The notes: generated from the letters alone by a model not told the origin. Positions 18,898 to 27,342 are shown, numbered from the stretch's first letter. The stretch is 64,000 bases of DNA from Streptomyces sp. NBC_01241 (GCF_041435435.1 NZ_CP108494.1:3754501-3818500); one strand, 5' to 3'. Numbers and translations are program-made.

Positions 18898-19077
18898 TCA
18901 GACTCCGTCGGTCCGGGGGGTCTGCTGGACGGACTCGGCGCGGCCGAGCACCGAGTCCACGGCCGCGTCCTCCTTGGCCTTGTTGGGACCGCCCTGGCTC
19001 TTGACGATCGTCACGACGAGGCCGATGAAGAAGGCGGCCATCACCACGGGGGGCACGAGCGCGGATACGTAGTCCAT
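18898..19077 (-). CDS. Small single-pass membrane protein (59 aa)
   Basis: The product begins MDYVSALVPPVVMAAFFIG, with one transmembrane helix at about residues 5-26 followed by VKSQGGPNKAKEDAAVDSV and a polar tail. Such small N-in or N-out membrane peptides are common and conserved in streptomycetes. I took the ATG at 19077 because the upstream frame is only the shadow of the next gene. It is followed by a strong hairpin terminator, supporting a real transcript. The function is unknown; a regulatory partner of a membrane complex is one possibility, not shown. Confidence 0.7.
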   Translation of the reverse strand: MDYVSALVPPVVMAAFFIGLVVTIVKSQGGPNKAKEDAAVDSVLGRAESVQQTPRTDGV

Positions 19078-19138
19078 GGCGTCCAGAGTAGCGAGGCCGG
19101 TGCGGACCTCCGCGCACCCCCTCCGGCTCGCGGCGCGG

Positions 19139-19729
19139 CTATCCCGCGGCGCGCTGCTGCTGCGGCGGCGGGGCCGGGCGGCGGGGCGGGAAGACTTCGG
19201 AGGGCTTGGGCGCCGGGCGCCCGGGCGACGGGGCGGGCCGCCCCGGCCGGGCCGGGGCCACCGGGGTCTTCGGCTGTTCGGGTTCGGCTTCGTCGGCCCG
19301 GCCGCCGGGCAGGGCGAGAAGCCGGCTGCGGGGTGCGGGGGCCACCGCAGACACGGCACGTCCGGCGAGGCGGGCCCGTACCGAGCGCTCCGCGAGCACC
19401 TGGCAGCGCTCCAGGAGGGCCGCGACCACCGGTCTGTGACGCAGGGCGCGCAGTGCGGCGAGGTCGTCGGGACGGGGGTCGTATCCGCCCGCCAGGGCGT
19501 CCTGGAGCAGCTCCAGGTAGCCGCTGACGGAGCCGGGGAGGGCGTTGCGGTAGCGGACGAGGTCGGCGAGCAGGAACGTGCGCAGCCGTCCCGCCTCGCC
19601 GACCGCCTCGTCCACGGCGCCCGCCAGCCGCAGGCAGTCCTGGACGTCCTCGTCGGGCAGGGACGTGGGGTGAAGGGCGGTGGAGAGGGCGCGTCGGAGC
19701 ACACGCAGCTCGTCCGCGCTGAACGCCAT
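19139..19729 (-). CDS. Conserved hypothetical helical protein with Pro-rich tail
   Basis: The 196-aa product begins MAFSADELRVLRRALSTAL. Its first 120 residues are predicted helical with regular Leu/Ala/Arg spacing (LVRYRNALPGSVSGYLELLQ), and the last 75 residues are Pro/Ala/Arg-rich and likely disordered. It has no export signal or catalytic motif. An in-frame ATG at 19759 would add MPTPYGSRGG; the shorter start is favoured because the helical domain begins there. It lies between coaX (upstream on the same strand, 138 nt away) and a small membrane protein gene. I do not recognise a function. Confidence 0.75.
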   Translation of the reverse strand: MAFSADELRVLRRALSTALHPTSLPDEDVQDCLRLAGAVDEAVGEAGRLRTFLLADLVRYRNALPGSVSGYLELLQDALAGGYDPRPDDLAALRALRHRPVVAALLERCQVLAERSVRARLAGRAVSAVAPAPRSRLLALPGGRADEAEPEQPKTPVAPARPGRPAPSPGRPAPKPSEVFPPRRPAPPPQQQRAAG

Positions 19730-19867
19730 ACCGCCGCGTGATCCGTAAGGCGTGGGCATAACGCGACAATACGTGCTAAATGGACAAAATCCGCTTAACG
19801 GGTCGTCGGCGGCGCGGCGGCGGTTCCCGGTCCGCCGCGCCGTTCCCGCAGGTACGCTCCGTAACCG

Positions 19868-20665
19868 CTACATCCGGGCGATGTTCCGCTCGTACACCAG
19901 GCGCAGACCGATGAGGGTGAGCCAGGGCTCGTGCTCGTCGATGACGGAGGACTCGCCCAACACCATCGGCGCAAGGCCGCCCGTCGCGATGACGGTGACG
20001 TCGTCGGGGTCGGCGGCCAGCTCCTTCTTCATCCGTGCGACCACACCGTCGACCTGGCCGGCGAAGCCGTAGATGATGCCCGCCTGCATCGCCTCGACCG
20101 TGTTCTTGCCGATCACGCTGCGCGGCCGGGCCAGCTCGATCTTGCGGAGCTGGGCGCCCTTGACGCCCAGCGCCTCGACCGAGATCTCTATGCCCGGCGC
20201 GATGACACCGCCGGTGTACTCGCCGCGGGCGGAGACCGCGTCGAAGGTGGTGGCCGTGCCGAAGTCGACGACGATCGCCGGACCGCCGTACAGGTCGACG
20301 GCGGCGACCGCGTTGATGATGCGGTCCGCGCCGACCTCCTTCGGGTTGTCCATCAGGATCGGCACCCCGGTCTTGATGCCCGGCTCGACGAGGATTGCGG
20401 GGACGTCGCCGTAGTAGCGGCGGGTCACCTCACGCAGCTCGTGCAGGACGGCCGGGACCGTGGAGCAGATCGCGATGCCCTCGATGCCGTCGCCCAGCTC
20501 CATGCCCAGCAGCGGATGCATGCCCATGAGGCCCTGGAGCAGCACCGCGAGCTCGTCCGCGGTGCGACGGGCATCGGTGGAGATCCGCCAGTGCTCGACG
20601 ATCTCCTCACCGTCGAACAAGCCGAGGACGGTGTGGGTGTTGCCGACGTCGATGGTGAGCAGCAT
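19868..20665 (-). CDS. coaX: Type III pantothenate kinase CoaX
   Basis: CoaX phosphorylates pantothenate in the first step of coenzyme A synthesis; type III enzymes need a monovalent cation and are not inhibited by CoA. The 265-aa protein has the ASKHA phosphate loop DVGNTH at 6-11, a middle motif GADRIINAVAAVDLYG and the adenine/phosphate motif DFGTATTFDAV, with GGVIAPGIEIS and ATGGLAP further on. Its ATG shares one base with the nadC stop (TGATG), so the two are translationally coupled. It is the last gene of the DUF2520-panC-nadB-nadC-coaX operon, which links pantothenate synthesis to its use. Confidence 0.95.
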   Translation of the reverse strand: MLLTIDVGNTHTVLGLFDGEEIVEHWRISTDARRTADELAVLLQGLMGMHPLLGMELGDGIEGIAICSTVPAVLHELREVTRRYYGDVPAILVEPGIKTGVPILMDNPKEVGADRIINAVAAVDLYGGPAIVVDFGTATTFDAVSARGEYTGGVIAPGIEISVEALGVKGAQLRKIELARPRSVIGKNTVEAMQAGIIYGFAGQVDGVVARMKKELAADPDDVTVIATGGLAPMVLGESSVIDEHEPWLTLIGLRLVYERNIARM

Positions 20666-21708
20666 CAGGCGCCGGCCCCGTCGGTGTCGCGGAAGTCCAG
20701 ACCGATGTCGAGGATCGGCGAGGAGTGGGTGAGCGCGCCGACGGCCAGGTAGTCGACGCCCGCCTCCGCGTAGGCGCGTGCGGTGTCCAGGGAGAGCCGG
20801 CCGGAGGACTCCAGGACCGCGCGGCCGCCGACCAGGGCGACCGCCTCGGCGGTCTGCAACGGGGTGAAGTTGTCCAGCAGGATCAGGTCGGCGCCCGCGT
20901 CGAGGACCTCGCGGACCTGCTGCAGGGTGTCGACCTCGACCTCGATCGGTACGTCCGGGAACTCGTCCCGTACCCGCTTGAAGGCCTCGGCCACGCCGCC
21001 GGCCGCGATCACGTGGTTGTCCTTGACCAGCGCCGCGTCCGACAGCGACATGCGGTGGTTGACGCCGCCGCCGCAGCGCACCGCGTACTTCTCCATGGCG
21101 CGCAGGCCCGGGGTGGTCTTGCGGGTGTCGCGGACCTTGGCCTTCGTGCCTTCGAGGACGTCGGCCCAGGCGCGGGTGGCGGTCGCGATGCCGGAGAGCC
21201 TGCAGAGCAGGTTGAGCGCGCTGCGCTCGCCGGTGAGCAGGTCGCGGGTGCGGGTGGTGACAGTCAGCAGCTTCTGGCCGGGGACGACGCGGTCGCCGTC
21301 CTCGACGTGGCGCTCGACCGCGAACTCGTCCGTGCAGACGATGGACAGGACGGCCTCGGCGACGCGCAGACCGGCCACGACGCCCGCCTCCCGGGCGGTG
21401 AAGTCGCCGGTGGCCACGGCGTCCTCGGCGACGGTCGCGACGGTGGTGACGTCGACCCCGCCGTCGAGGTCCTCCTCGACGGCGACGTGCGCGACGTCCT
21501 CGACCTGGACCGGGTCCAGGCCCGCGTCGGCCAGGAGCTGGGCAAGGTCGGGGTCGAGGCCGCACTCCAGGGGGTCGAGCCGGTAGTACTCGTCCTCGCC
21601 GCAGCCGCAGCCGTCCCCGCAGCCGCCCTGGGACGGTGCGGGCGCGCCGATCTGGATCAGCGGTACGTCCACGGGTGTGGGGCGCGGATTCTCTTCGGGC
21701 GTGCTCAC
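20665..21708 (-). CDS. nadC: Quinolinate phosphoribosyltransferase NadC with Cys-rich N-terminus
   Basis: NadC converts quinolinate and PRPP to nicotinate mononucleotide in NAD synthesis. The 347-aa protein has the family signatures DTRKTTPGLRAMEKYAVRCG and NHRMSLSDAALVKDNH and ends in a TIM-like barrel. It starts at GTG 21708, 2 nt after the nadB stop, with GGAG 8 nt upstream. Unusually, an extra N-terminal segment of about 50 residues carries a cysteine cluster, QGGCGDGCGCGEDE, with C30, C34 and C36, and C49 close by. This could bind a metal or Fe-S cluster. Standard NadC is about 280-300 aa. Confidence 0.94.
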   Translation of the reverse strand: MSTPEENPRPTPVDVPLIQIGAPAPSQGGCGDGCGCGEDEYYRLDPLECGLDPDLAQLLADAGLDPVQVEDVAHVAVEEDLDGGVDVTTVATVAEDAVATGDFTAREAGVVAGLRVAEAVLSIVCTDEFAVERHVEDGDRVVPGQKLLTVTTRTRDLLTGERSALNLLCRLSGIATATRAWADVLEGTKAKVRDTRKTTPGLRAMEKYAVRCGGGVNHRMSLSDAALVKDNHVIAAGGVAEAFKRVRDEFPDVPIEVEVDTLQQVREVLDAGADLILLDNFTPLQTAEAVALVGGRAVLESSGRLSLDTARAYAEAGVDYLAVGALTHSSPILDIGLDFRDTDGAGA

Positions 21709-21710
21709 GG

Positions 21711-23516
21711 TTACGGCTCCTCGGTGACGTCTACGGGGTGGATCAGGGGTGCTGCTGCTGCGCAGTCTGGTGCCTGCGCCGGGCGTACGGGCCCGAATGC
21801 CTCGGTCTCCGTCCGACGGAGGACGGGTTGACGCTCCGGGGTGAGCCGGACGACGAGGTGGCGGCGCCAGTTCTCGTCGTCGCGCTCGGGCCGGTCCTCG
21901 CGCCAGTGGCAGCCGCGGGTCTCCTCGCGCCGGCGGGCGGCGGCGACCAGGACGCGCGAGACGAGCAGCAGATTGGTGGCCTCCCAGGACTCGACGCCGG
22001 CCACCGCGACCTTGGGCTCGGCCTCGCCGGCGGCACGGGCGGCGCTGTCGTGCAGGGCCTCCAGTTCCTCGGCGGCGGTAGCCAGGCTCTCGGCGGAACG
22101 CAGGACTCCGGCACCCCGGGTCATGATCCGCTGGATCGTGCCGCGCGCCTCGGGGGCGAGCAGCGGCAAGGGGGCCGGGGAAGGCGAGGAGGCCGGGTGG
22201 GGCGAGGAGGCGGGGAGGGGTGAGGGGGCGGGGCGGGGGCTTCGGCCGGCGGTCGCGGCGCCCGCGCGGGGCCGGTCCTCGATGATGTCCGCCGCGATGC
22301 GCTCGGCAAAGACGAGGCCCTCCAGGAGGGAGTTGGACGCCAGCCGGTTCGCGCCGTGCACGCCGGTGCACGCGACCTCGCCGCAGGCGTACAGACCGGG
22401 CACGGTCGTACGCCCCCGCAGGTCGGTACGGATGCCGCCGGAGGCGTAGTGCGCGGCGGGTGCGACGGGGATGGGTTCGGTGATCGGGTCGATGCCGTGG
22501 GCGCGGCAGGCCGCCAGGATGGTGGGGAAGCGCCGTTCCCACATCTCGGCGCCGAAGTGACGGGCGTCGAGATACATGTGCTCGGTGCCGTGCAGCTGCA
22601 TCTGGCGGGTGATGGCCTTGGCGACGATGTCGCGCGGGGCCAGTTCCGCCAGTTCGTGCTGCCCGGTCATGAAGCGCGTACCGGACGCGTCGACGAGATG
22701 GGCGCCCTCGCCCCGTACCGCCTCCGACACGAGGGGCTGCTGGCCCTCGGAGTCGGCGCCGAGGAAGAGGACCGTCGGGTGGAACTGGACGAATTCGAGG
22801 TCGGAGACCTCCGCGCCGGCCCGCAGCGCCAGGGCCACGCCGTCGCCGGTGGAGACCGCCGGGTTGGTGGTGGCGGAGAAGACCTGGCCCATGCCGCCGG
22901 TGGCGAGGACCACGACGGGGGCGCGGACCGCGCCGACGCCGTCGTGCTGGCCCTCGCCCATGACGTGGAGGGTGACGCCCGCGGTACGGCCCTCGTCGTC
23001 GGTGAGGAGGTCGAGGACAAGGGCATTCTCAACGGTGTGCAGGGCGGCTTCGCGGACCGCCTTGACCAGGGCGCGGGAGATCTCGGCGCCGGTCGCGTCA
23101 CCGCCCGCGTGGGCGATGCGGCGGCGGTGGTGGCCGCCCTCGCGGGTCAGCGCGATGTCGCCGCTGTCCGTGGTGTCGAAGTGGGCGCCGGTTCCGATCA
23201 GCCGGCGCACGGCGTCGGGGCCCTCGGTGACCAGGGTCCGTACCGCGGCCTCGTCGCACAGGCCCGCGCCCGCGACCAGGGTGTCGTCCAGATGCTGCTG
23301 GGGCGTGTCGCCCTCGCCGAGTGCCGCGGCGATGCCGCCCTGCGCCCAGCGGGTGGAGCCGTCGTCCAGGCGGGCCTTGGTGACGACGACGGTGGCGAGA
23401 CCCGCGGCCGCGCAGCGCAACGCGGTGGTGAGACCGGCCACGCCGGATCCGACGACCACGACGTCGGCGTCGATGGACCAGCCGGGGGCAGGGGCGGTCA
23501 GCCGTATTCCGGTCAC
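21711..23516 (-). CDS. nadB: L-aspartate oxidase NadB with Pro/Ser-rich linker
   Basis: This 601-aa flavoenzyme oxidises L-aspartate to iminoaspartate, the first step of NAD synthesis. The FAD dinucleotide fold is at 18-50 (VVVVGSGVAGLTTALRCA), followed by the succinate-dehydrogenase-type motifs REGGHHRRRIAHAGG, FVQFHPT and GLYACGEVACTGVHGANRLA. A C-terminal helical domain comes last. Between the FAD part and the helical domain is a low-complexity insert of about 28 residues (SPRPAPSPLPASSPHPASSP and onward) encoded at about 22170-22260. Its start overlaps the panC stop by 4 nt. The quinolinate synthase nadA is not in this window. Confidence 0.95.
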   Translation of the reverse strand: MTGIRLTAPAPGWSIDADVVVVGSGVAGLTTALRCAAAGLATVVVTKARLDDGSTRWAQGGIAAALGEGDTPQQHLDDTLVAGAGLCDEAAVRTLVTEGPDAVRRLIGTGAHFDTTDSGDIALTREGGHHRRRIAHAGGDATGAEISRALVKAVREAALHTVENALVLDLLTDDEGRTAGVTLHVMGEGQHDGVGAVRAPVVVLATGGMGQVFSATTNPAVSTGDGVALALRAGAEVSDLEFVQFHPTVLFLGADSEGQQPLVSEAVRGEGAHLVDASGTRFMTGQHELAELAPRDIVAKAITRQMQLHGTEHMYLDARHFGAEMWERRFPTILAACRAHGIDPITEPIPVAPAAHYASGGIRTDLRGRTTVPGLYACGEVACTGVHGANRLASNSLLEGLVFAERIAADIIEDRPRAGAATAGRSPRPAPSPLPASSPHPASSPSPAPLPLLAPEARGTIQRIMTRGAGVLRSAESLATAAEELEALHDSAARAAGEAEPKVAVAGVESWEATNLLLVSRVLVAAARRREETRGCHWREDRPERDDENWRRHLVVRLTPERQPVLRRTETEAFGPVRPAQAPDCAAAAPLIHPVDVTEEP

Positions 23517-24691
23517 GTGGTGGCTCCGAAGGTCAGCGGGATGTTGTCGATGAGGCGGGTCTTGCCGACCTTCGCCGCGACGGCGAGGATCGCGTCGCCG
23601 GTGGTGCGGTCGTCGGGGATCTCGGTGAAGTCGGCCGGGTCCACAAGTGCCAGGTAGTCCAGGGCGAGCGGCGGCTGTTCGGCGGACGCGTCGTCGAGGA
23701 TCAGTCGCGCGGCGGCGCGCACCGCGGCGGGTCCGTCCACGGGGCGGGCCAGGGCCACCGCCTGGGTGTCGGCGGCGGCGCGGGTCTCGCCGAGCGCGGT
23801 GAGCGCGGCGGCCCGGCCGGTGGTCGCCGTGGTGGTCTGCGCGCGGGCGTGCAGCGCCTGCTGGGCGGCGAGCCTGTCGCGCGCCGCGAACAGGGCCCGG
23901 GACAGGGCGAGGGCGGTGTGCCGCTCCTCGGCGTCCAGGAAGCGGTTGCGGCTGGAGAGCGCGAGGCCGTCCGGCTCGCGGACCGTCTCCACGCCGACGA
24001 TCTCCACGGGGAAGTTCAGATCGCGCACCATGCGGCGGATCAGCGCCAGCTGCTGGGCGTCCTTCTGCCCGAAGAACGCGGCATCGGGGCGGGTGAGGTG
24101 CAGCATCTTGGCGACGACGGTGAGCATTCCGTCGAAGTGCCCCGGCCGGGACGCGCCTTCGAGCCGCTCGCCCATCGGGCCCGCCGAGATCCGGACCTGC
24201 GGCTCACCGCCGGGGTACACCTCGTCGACGGACGGCGCGAAGACCGCGTCCGCCCCGGCGGCACCGGCCACGGAGAGATCGGCGTCGAGGGTCCGTGGGT
24301 AGCGCTCCAGGTCGGCGGCCTCGCCGAACTGGAGCGGGTTGACGAAGACGGTGACGACGACCTGGCCGCCCGGGCCCGCGGCCGCGCGTGCGGTACGGAT
24401 CAGGGTGGCGTGGCCCTCGTGGAGGGCGCCCATGGTCATGACGACGGCCCGCACCCCCTTGAGCGGCGCGAACCCGGCGAGCTCGGCAGCCGTACGGAGG
24501 AGGGTGGCCGCGTGGGCGGCGCCGGGGGCCTGCGGCGAGGCGGCGGGGCGGGAAGCGGGGGGCATGGGGGGCATGGGGGGCATGGGGGACTGAGCGGGCC
24601 GGGGCGGTGGGGTGGGCTTGTGCGACTGGGCTGTCGGAGGCGTGGCGCCCCGCGTGTGCGGTGCGTCGGGCCTGCCGGTCGTGTTGGTCAT
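23513..24691 (-). CDS. panC: Pantoate-beta-alanine ligase PanC with long N-terminal extension
   Basis: PanC joins pantoate and beta-alanine with ATP to give pantothenate. The 392-aa chain includes the HIGH-like MTMGALHEGH, FVNPLQFGEAADLERYPRT, FGQKDAQQLALIRRMVRDL and the KMSKS-like ALSSRNRFL. The first 60 residues are a Pro/Ala/Met-rich extension with (MPP)3 at about 37-45, encoded by 9-bp repeats at 24561-24587. Family members are usually 280-330 aa. The ATG at 24691 overlaps the DUF2520 stop by 4 nt, which supports the long form, but ATG codons within the MPP repeat could give a shorter protein. Confidence 0.94.
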   Translation of the reverse strand: MTNTTGRPDAPHTRGATPPTAQSHKPTPPPRPAQSPMPPMPPMPPASRPAASPQAPGAAHAATLLRTAAELAGFAPLKGVRAVVMTMGALHEGHATLIRTARAAAGPGGQVVVTVFVNPLQFGEAADLERYPRTLDADLSVAGAAGADAVFAPSVDEVYPGGEPQVRISAGPMGERLEGASRPGHFDGMLTVVAKMLHLTRPDAAFFGQKDAQQLALIRRMVRDLNFPVEIVGVETVREPDGLALSSRNRFLDAEERHTALALSRALFAARDRLAAQQALHARAQTTTATTGRAAALTALGETRAAADTQAVALARPVDGPAAVRAAARLILDDASAEQPPLALDYLALVDPADFTEIPDDRTTGDAILAVAAKVGKTRLIDNIPLTFGATT

Positions 24692-25638
24692 CGGGGCTCC
24701 TGTGATCCCGCGCCGCCCACGGTGTCGGCGCCGTCGGCCAGCACGCCGAGGAGGGCCTCGGCCAGCTCCGGCTTGAGCATGCCGTGGGCGAGCGCGCGGT
24801 CGGCCGTGGCGCGGGCCATCGCGAGGTAGCCGGCCACGGCCTGCGGAGCGTGCCGGCGCAGCTCGCTCATGTGCGCGGCGACCGTACCGGCGTCGCCTCG
24901 GGCCACCGGACCGGTCAGGGCGGCGTCACCGGAGCGCAGGGCGTTGTCGAGGGCGGCGCCGAGGAGGGGGCCGAGCATCCGGTCGGGTGCGGCGACCCCG
25001 GCCGTACGCAACAGCTCCATCGACTGGGCGACCAGCGTGACCAGGTGGTTCGCGCCGAGAGCGAGCGCCGCGTGGTAGAGCGGGCGGGACTCCTCCGCGA
25101 TCCATTCGGGCTCGCCGCCCATCTCGATGACCAGCGCCTCCGCGGCGAGCCGCAGCTCCTCGGGGGCGGTCACGCCGAAGGAACAGCCGGCCAGCCGCTG
25201 GACATCGACGGAGGTGCCGGTGAACGTCATCACCGGGTGCAGGGCGAGCGGCAGGGCACCGGCCCGCATGGCCGGGTCCAGCACCCGTGTCCCGTACCGT
25301 CCCGAGGTGTGGACGAGCAGCTGTCCCGGCCGCACCGAGCCCGTCTCGGCGAGGCCCTCGACCAGGCCGGGCAGGGCGTCGTCCGGAACGGTCAGCAGCA
25401 CCAGCTCGGCGCGCGCGAGTACTTCGGCGGGCGGCACCAGCGGTACGTCGGGGAGCAGGGTGGCCGCCCGGCGAACCGACGCGTCGGAGACGCCCGACAC
25501 GGCGACCGGTCGGTGCCCGGCGAGCTGCAGGGACGCGGCGAGAGCAGGGCCGACGCGGCCCGAGCCCACGACGCCGACCGTGAGTCGGGCGGGGCGGTCC
25601 CTCGCGTCGAGGGGCTCCTTGGGGGTTGATGCATTCAC
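24688..25638 (-). CDS. Rossmann-fold and DUF2520 domain protein (ketopantoate-reductase-like)
   Basis: The 316-aa protein has an N-terminal NAD(P)-binding Rossmann fold (VGVVGSGRVGPALAASLQLA at about 21-40) and a C-terminal all-helical DUF2520 domain. The domain order recalls ketopantoate reductase and pyrroline-5-carboxylate reductase. Conserved elements include LLTVPDDALPGLV, HPVMTFTG and ALALGANHLVTLV. It is the first gene of an operon with panC, overlapping it by 4 nt, so a role in pantothenate supply is a reasonable inference but unproven. The start is taken as GTG 25638 (VNASTPKEP) with GGAAGG upstream. The longer open frame beyond only mirrors the divergent lyase gene. Confidence 0.85.
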   Translation of the reverse strand: MNASTPKEPLDARDRPARLTVGVVGSGRVGPALAASLQLAGHRPVAVSGVSDASVRRAATLLPDVPLVPPAEVLARAELVLLTVPDDALPGLVEGLAETGSVRPGQLLVHTSGRYGTRVLDPAMRAGALPLALHPVMTFTGTSVDVQRLAGCSFGVTAPEELRLAAEALVIEMGGEPEWIAEESRPLYHAALALGANHLVTLVAQSMELLRTAGVAAPDRMLGPLLGAALDNALRSGDAALTGPVARGDAGTVAAHMSELRRHAPQAVAGYLAMARATADRALAHGMLKPELAEALLGVLADGADTVGGAGSQEPR

Positions 25639-25828
25639 GCGGTGGTGACCTTCCGTTCCAGTCCGCGGGGGGTACCGGACGATTTCTCTGCATGCTACGC
25701 CAGCGTTTCGCCCCGGCCCCTGGCTGTCCACAGCCTGTGGGAAAACTCCCGGCGGGCGCTCGGCCCGAGGTCCCTGTGAGCCCGAAAAACGTGCGGACTC
25801 CGGCTGCTGCCTGCGTGATGATCGTCCC
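25639..25828. other. Divergent promoter region with a DnaA-box-like dyad
   Basis: This 190-nt spacer lies between the DUF2520-panC-nadBC-coaX operon and the PLP lyase gene. It contains the dyad GGCTGTCCACAGCC at 25722-25735, whose centre (CTGTCCACA) differs by one base from the Streptomyces DnaA box TTGTCCACA. A second, weaker match lies next to it. Confidence 0.4.
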
Positions 25829-27073
25829 ATGACAGAGATAGCAGAGACGGCAGAGACGGCGAGCACGGAAGAGCAGGCACGGCACCCGGAGGGGGATGCG
25901 CAGGCACAGGAACAGTCGCCGGAGGACGTGCAGCGGCTGCGCAGGCTGAAGGCCCGGCGTGCGGCCGAGCGGGTCCTGATCAGGGTGCCCGTGCACCTCC
26001 CGCTCGGTGAACGGCTGGCCGCGCTGGCGGCGGGGGCCGCAGCGGTCACCGATCTCGACCGTCCTGCGGACGTATACGGCGATGGCGTCGTCGCCGAACT
26101 GGAGCAGCGGATCGCGGACCTGCTGGGCATGGAGGCCGCCGCGTTCTTCCCGACCGGGACGATGGCGCAGCAGGTCGCGCTGCGCTGCTGGGCCGGGCGG
26201 ACCGGAAATTCCACCGTGGCGCTGCACCCCCTGGCCCACCCCGAGGTGCACGAACGCGGCGCGCTGGGAGCGGTGAGCGGGCTGCGTACCGTCCATCCGA
26301 CGTCCGAGCCCAGGCCGCCCACGGCGCAGGAGATCCGCGACTTCGCCGAGCCGTTCGGCACGCTGATGCTGGAGCTGCCGTTGCGTGATGCCGGTTTCGT
26401 CCTGCCGACGTGGGAGGAGCTGGAGGCCGTGGTGGCGGCCGCCCGGGAACGCGATGCGGTGGTGCATGTCGACGGCGCGCGGCTGTGGGAGTGCGCCCCC
26501 CACTTCGGGCGGGAGCTGCCGGAGATCGCGGCGCTCGCGGACAGTGTGTACGTCTCGTTCTACAAGACCCTCGGCGGAATCTCCGGGGCCGCGCTGGCCG
26601 GCCCCGAGTCCCTGATCCAGGAGGCCCGCACCTGGCGCCACCGGTACGGCGGGCAGCTCTTCCAGCAGTTCCCGGCGGCGCTCGCCGCGCTGATCGGCCT
26701 GGACCAGGAGCTGCCGATGCTGCCGTCGTACGTGGCCCAGGCGAAGGTGGTGGCCGGGGCACTGGCCGAGGGCTTCGCGGCGGCCGGCGCCGGGTGGTTC
26801 CGGGTGCATCCGGAACCACCGCACACGCACCAGTTCCAAGTGTGGCTGCCGTACGAGGCGGACGTCCTGACGGAGGCGGCGGTGCAGCAGGCGGAGGAGA
26901 CGGGCGTGGCGCTCTTCCAGAACTGGCACCCCGCGGCCGCGGGCCCGCCCGGGGTGGCGTTCACCGAGGTCACGGTGGGCCGGGAAGGGCTGGAGTGGAC
27001 GGCACAGGACGTACGGGAGGCGGTGGCGGAGTTCATGAACCGGGTGGTGGCTCAGCTCCGTTCGTCGGACTGA
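25829..27073 (+). CDS. Threonine-aldolase-type PLP-dependent lyase
   Basis: This 414-aa fold-type I PLP enzyme is of the beta-eliminating lyase/low-specificity threonine aldolase family. Visible features are DVYGDGVVAELEQRIADLLG, FFPTGTMAQQVAL (cofactor phosphate region), the ring-stacking and Asp motif HVDGARLWECAP, and the Schiff-base lysine in SFYKTLGGISGAALAG. The family cleaves L-threonine or allo-threonine to glycine and acetaldehyde, but the substrate here is not certain. The N-terminal 40 residues are Glu/Ala/Thr-rich and probably flexible. Its 3' end overlaps a small convergent gene by 22 nt. It is divergent from the cofactor operon. Confidence 0.88.
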   Translation: MTEIAETAETASTEEQARHPEGDAQAQEQSPEDVQRLRRLKARRAAERVLIRVPVHLPLGERLAALAAGAAAVTDLDRPADVYGDGVVAELEQRIADLLGMEAAAFFPTGTMAQQVALRCWAGRTGNSTVALHPLAHPEVHERGALGAVSGLRTVHPTSEPRPPTAQEIRDFAEPFGTLMLELPLRDAGFVLPTWEELEAVVAAARERDAVVHVDGARLWECAPHFGRELPEIAALADSVYVSFYKTLGGISGAALAGPESLIQEARTWRHRYGGQLFQQFPAALAALIGLDQELPMLPSYVAQAKVVAGALAEGFAAAGAGWFRVHPEPPHTHQFQVWLPYEADVLTEAAVQQAEETGVALFQNWHPAAAGPPGVAFTEVTVGREGLEWTAQDVREAVAEFMNRVVAQLRSSD

Positions 27074-27237
27074 CGTCCGTCGGGCCGTGCGGACCAGGTG
27101 CGGCGGCGGTAGCGGCCGTAGTGGTCCCGGACGGCCCGCAGCACGGCCCGGTCGTGCCGGCCCGGCGGTGCCGGCGGCGGTTCACCGTGCCGGGCCGCGC
27201 GGTAGCTGTCGATCACGTGCTGTTGAAGGGCGTTCAT
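27052..27237 (-). CDS. Small basic hypothetical protein (61 aa)
   Basis: The product begins MNALQQHVIDSYRAARHGEP and continues with a basic, aromatic helix (AVLRAVRDHYGRYRRRTWSA). It looks like a genuine small streptomycete protein rather than a shadow, because its composition is not that of the opposite strand and it lies in an otherwise empty gap. It overlaps the convergent PLP lyase gene by 22 nt. No ribosome site is strong. A nucleic-acid-binding or regulatory role would suit the charge; there is no further evidence. Confidence 0.55.
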   Translation of the reverse strand: MNALQQHVIDSYRAARHGEPPPAPPGRHDRAVLRAVRDHYGRYRRRTWSARPDGRQSDERS

Positions 27238-27342
27238 GGCCTCGGCGTGGGCCGGGACCGGCCCACGGCGCTCGTCGATTGACGAGCGGCGTCAAGTGGC
27301 GCGTGGCCTTCAGCGCTCACCCCGCACTATGGAGGGGTGAGC

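Noticed and set aside
24849..25600. Plus-strand frames opposite the DUF2520 gene
   Set aside because: Antisense shadows of a gene with a clear Rossmann motif; composition is Arg/Gly/Ala low complexity.
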